DNA of 5,575 bases, from assembly GCA_903896775.1 (NCBI GenBank), contig CAITZE010000347.1, forward strand, positions 1 through 5,575, written 5' to 3'. How positions within the stretch are numbered: position 1 is the stretch's first letter; each line of letters begins with the position of its first letter. The position numbers and the translations under genes were made by a program. This document shows, one piece after another, positions 4,976-5,575 of the stretch. Under the pieces are notes generated by a model. That model did not search any database and had not been told where the DNA came from. It worked only from the letters and a program-made list of their open reading frames with translations. This DNA is from an uncultured bacterium. Lineage in GTDB: Bacteria > Pseudomonadota > Alphaproteobacteria > Rhodospirillales > Rhodospirillaceae.

Positions 4976-5020
4976 ATCGACGGCGCGACCTTTGTTTGAA
5001 GGCGGATTGTCACAGGCGCT

Positions 5021-5050
5021 TTGACAGAACCCCATTGTGCATAGCACAAT
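5021..5050 (+). promoter_or_regulatory. Sigma-70 promoter of phaR
   Basis: A perfect -35 TTGACA (5021-5026) is followed after 18 nt by CACAAT (5045-5050), which matches TATAAT at 4 of 6 positions. Transcription would start near 5057, giving a leader of about 27 nt before the ATG at 5084. The -10 and half of the spacer lie inside the palindrome at 5034-5050, so an occupied palindrome would block polymerase. Confidence 0.6.
5034..5050. promoter_or_regulatory. 17-bp perfect palindrome, probable PhaR operator
   Basis: ATTGTGC (5034-5040) and GCACAAT (5044-5050) are exact inverted arms around ATA. The core TGC-N3-GCA agrees with the TGC-rich sites bound by alphaproteobacterial PhaR and with the dyad upstream of phaA. 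It sits over the phaR -10 in the 121-bp divergent region shared with the PhaE-like gene, so one site could control both directions. Binding by PhaR is inferred, not seen. Confidence 0.6.
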
Positions 5051-5069
5051 AACGCCCATCAGGGATTCT

Positions 5070-5073
5070 AAGG
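5070..5073 (+). promoter_or_regulatory. Ribosome binding site of phaR
   Basis: AAGG ends 10 nt before the ATG at 5084. It is modest but is the only purine-rich match at usable distance, and it supports this start. Confidence 0.4.
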
Positions 5074-5083
5074 TTCCAAAAAC

Positions 5084-5575
5084 ATGGCTGAGCAAGACAC
5101 CGGCGCGAAAGCGTCTGTAATTACGATCAAGAAGTACGCCAACCGGCGGCTCTACAATACCTCCACATCCAGCTACGTAACCCTCGACCATCTCGCTGAA
5201 ATGGTTAAGGAAGGTTCGGATTTTGTGGTAACAGACGCCAAGACCGGCGAGGACATTACGCGCAGCGTTTTGACCCAGATCATCGTCGAGCAGGAGGGCA
5301 AAGGCCAAAACCTGCTGCCCATCAAATTCCTGCGCCAGGTCATCGGCTTCTACGGCGATTCGCTGGGCGGGCTGGTTCCGCGCTATCTGGAACACAGCAT
5401 GGAAGCTTTCCACCAGAACGAAACCCACATGCGTGGTGCGATGGCCGAAGCCATGAAGGGCATGCTGCCGATGCAGCGGCTGGAAGAGATGGGCAAACAG
5501 AACATGGCGTTGTTCGAAAACGTCATGAAGATGTGGAACCCCTTCGCCCAAGTGAATCGCGGCGTAGGTGCGGCC
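5084..5575 (+). CDS. phaR: PHA synthesis repressor PhaR, N-terminal 164 residues (runs off the right edge)
   Basis: PhaR is a cytoplasmic regulator that binds both DNA and PHA. It represses phasin and synthesis genes until nascent polymer titrates it away. The sequence starts MAEQDTG, then has the hallmark ITIKKYANRRLYNT (13-26) of the PHB/PHA accumulation regulator DNA-binding domain, extending to about residue 73. A second domain follows at roughly 77-115, containing LPIKFLRQVIGFYGDSL. After that comes a Met-rich helical stretch (about 115-152, with several M residues spaced three to five apart) ending WNPFAQ, which is likely the hydrophobic face for polymer contact or oligomerisation. The reading frame is open to the last base with no stop, so the C-terminus is missing. 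The gene is divergent from the PhaE-like/PhaC genes and carries a palindrome over its own promoter, suggesting autorepression. Confidence 0.93.
   Translation, partial: MAEQDTGAKASVITIKKYANRRLYNTSTSSYVTLDHLAEMVKEGSDFVVTDAKTGEDITRSVLTQIIVEQEGKGQNLLPIKFLRQVIGFYGDSLGGLVPRYLEHSMEAFHQNETHMRGAMAEAMKGMLPMQRLEEMGKQNMALFENVMKMWNPFAQVNRGVGAA

Noticed and set aside
4963..5049. Extension of the PhaE-like protein to a TTG at 5049
   Set aside because: It would start inside the phaR operator, and the added residues show no family resemblance. The recognisable protein begins at 4962.
1..5575. CRISPR arrays, tRNA or rRNA genes, insertion sequences
   Set aside because: No regularly spaced direct repeats, cloverleaf-like stretches, transposase motifs or terminal repeats were found on reading the window.

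Overview
The window reads as a polyhydroxyalkanoate (PHA/PHB) storage locus from a moderately GC-rich alphaproteobacterium. This rests on the PhaR-type regulator, the phaA and phaB homologues, TTGACA-type promoters and the style of the synthase. The exact order cannot be fixed from the sequence; a Rhodospirillales-like lineage is a guess.

Layout, left to right. The window opens inside phaB (acetoacetyl-CoA reductase, minus strand; only its N-terminal 110 residues are present). Next is a regulatory stretch with a candidate phaB promoter on the minus strand. On the plus strand it holds a TTGACA promoter, two perfect inverted repeats and a very strong Shine-Dalgarno in front of a 31-codon small ORF. 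A complete MATE efflux gene (451 aa, plus strand) follows. Convergent to it is a complete phaA (acetyl-CoA acetyltransferase, 391 aa, minus strand). Upstream of phaA is a TGC-rich dyad, then a PHA-synthase-like alpha/beta hydrolase (phaC-like, 431 aa, minus strand) and a 137-aa PhaE-like coiled-coil protein (minus strand). Divergent from these is phaR (plus strand), which runs off the right edge. Its promoter is overlaid by a 17-bp perfect palindrome.

How the genes work together. PhaA condenses two acetyl-CoA, PhaB reduces acetoacetyl-CoA to (R)-3-hydroxybutyryl-CoA, and the PhaC-like enzyme, probably with the PhaE-like partner, polymerises it. PhaR would sense PHA and repress through TGC-N3-GCA sites, seen at its own promoter and upstream of phaA. 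The MATE gene has no obvious role in PHA and splits phaA from phaB.

Most notable observations: (1) the PhaE-like and PhaC-like genes appear to overlap by 218 nt in different frames, and both frames look like genuine protein there; (2) the synthase has class III-like catalytic spacing with an unusually small partner; (3) a near-perfect 34-bp palindrome lies inside the synthase gene, written with codons that look rare; (4) the phaR promoter/operator is very clean; (5) a small ORF with a near-ideal ribosome binding site precedes the efflux gene.
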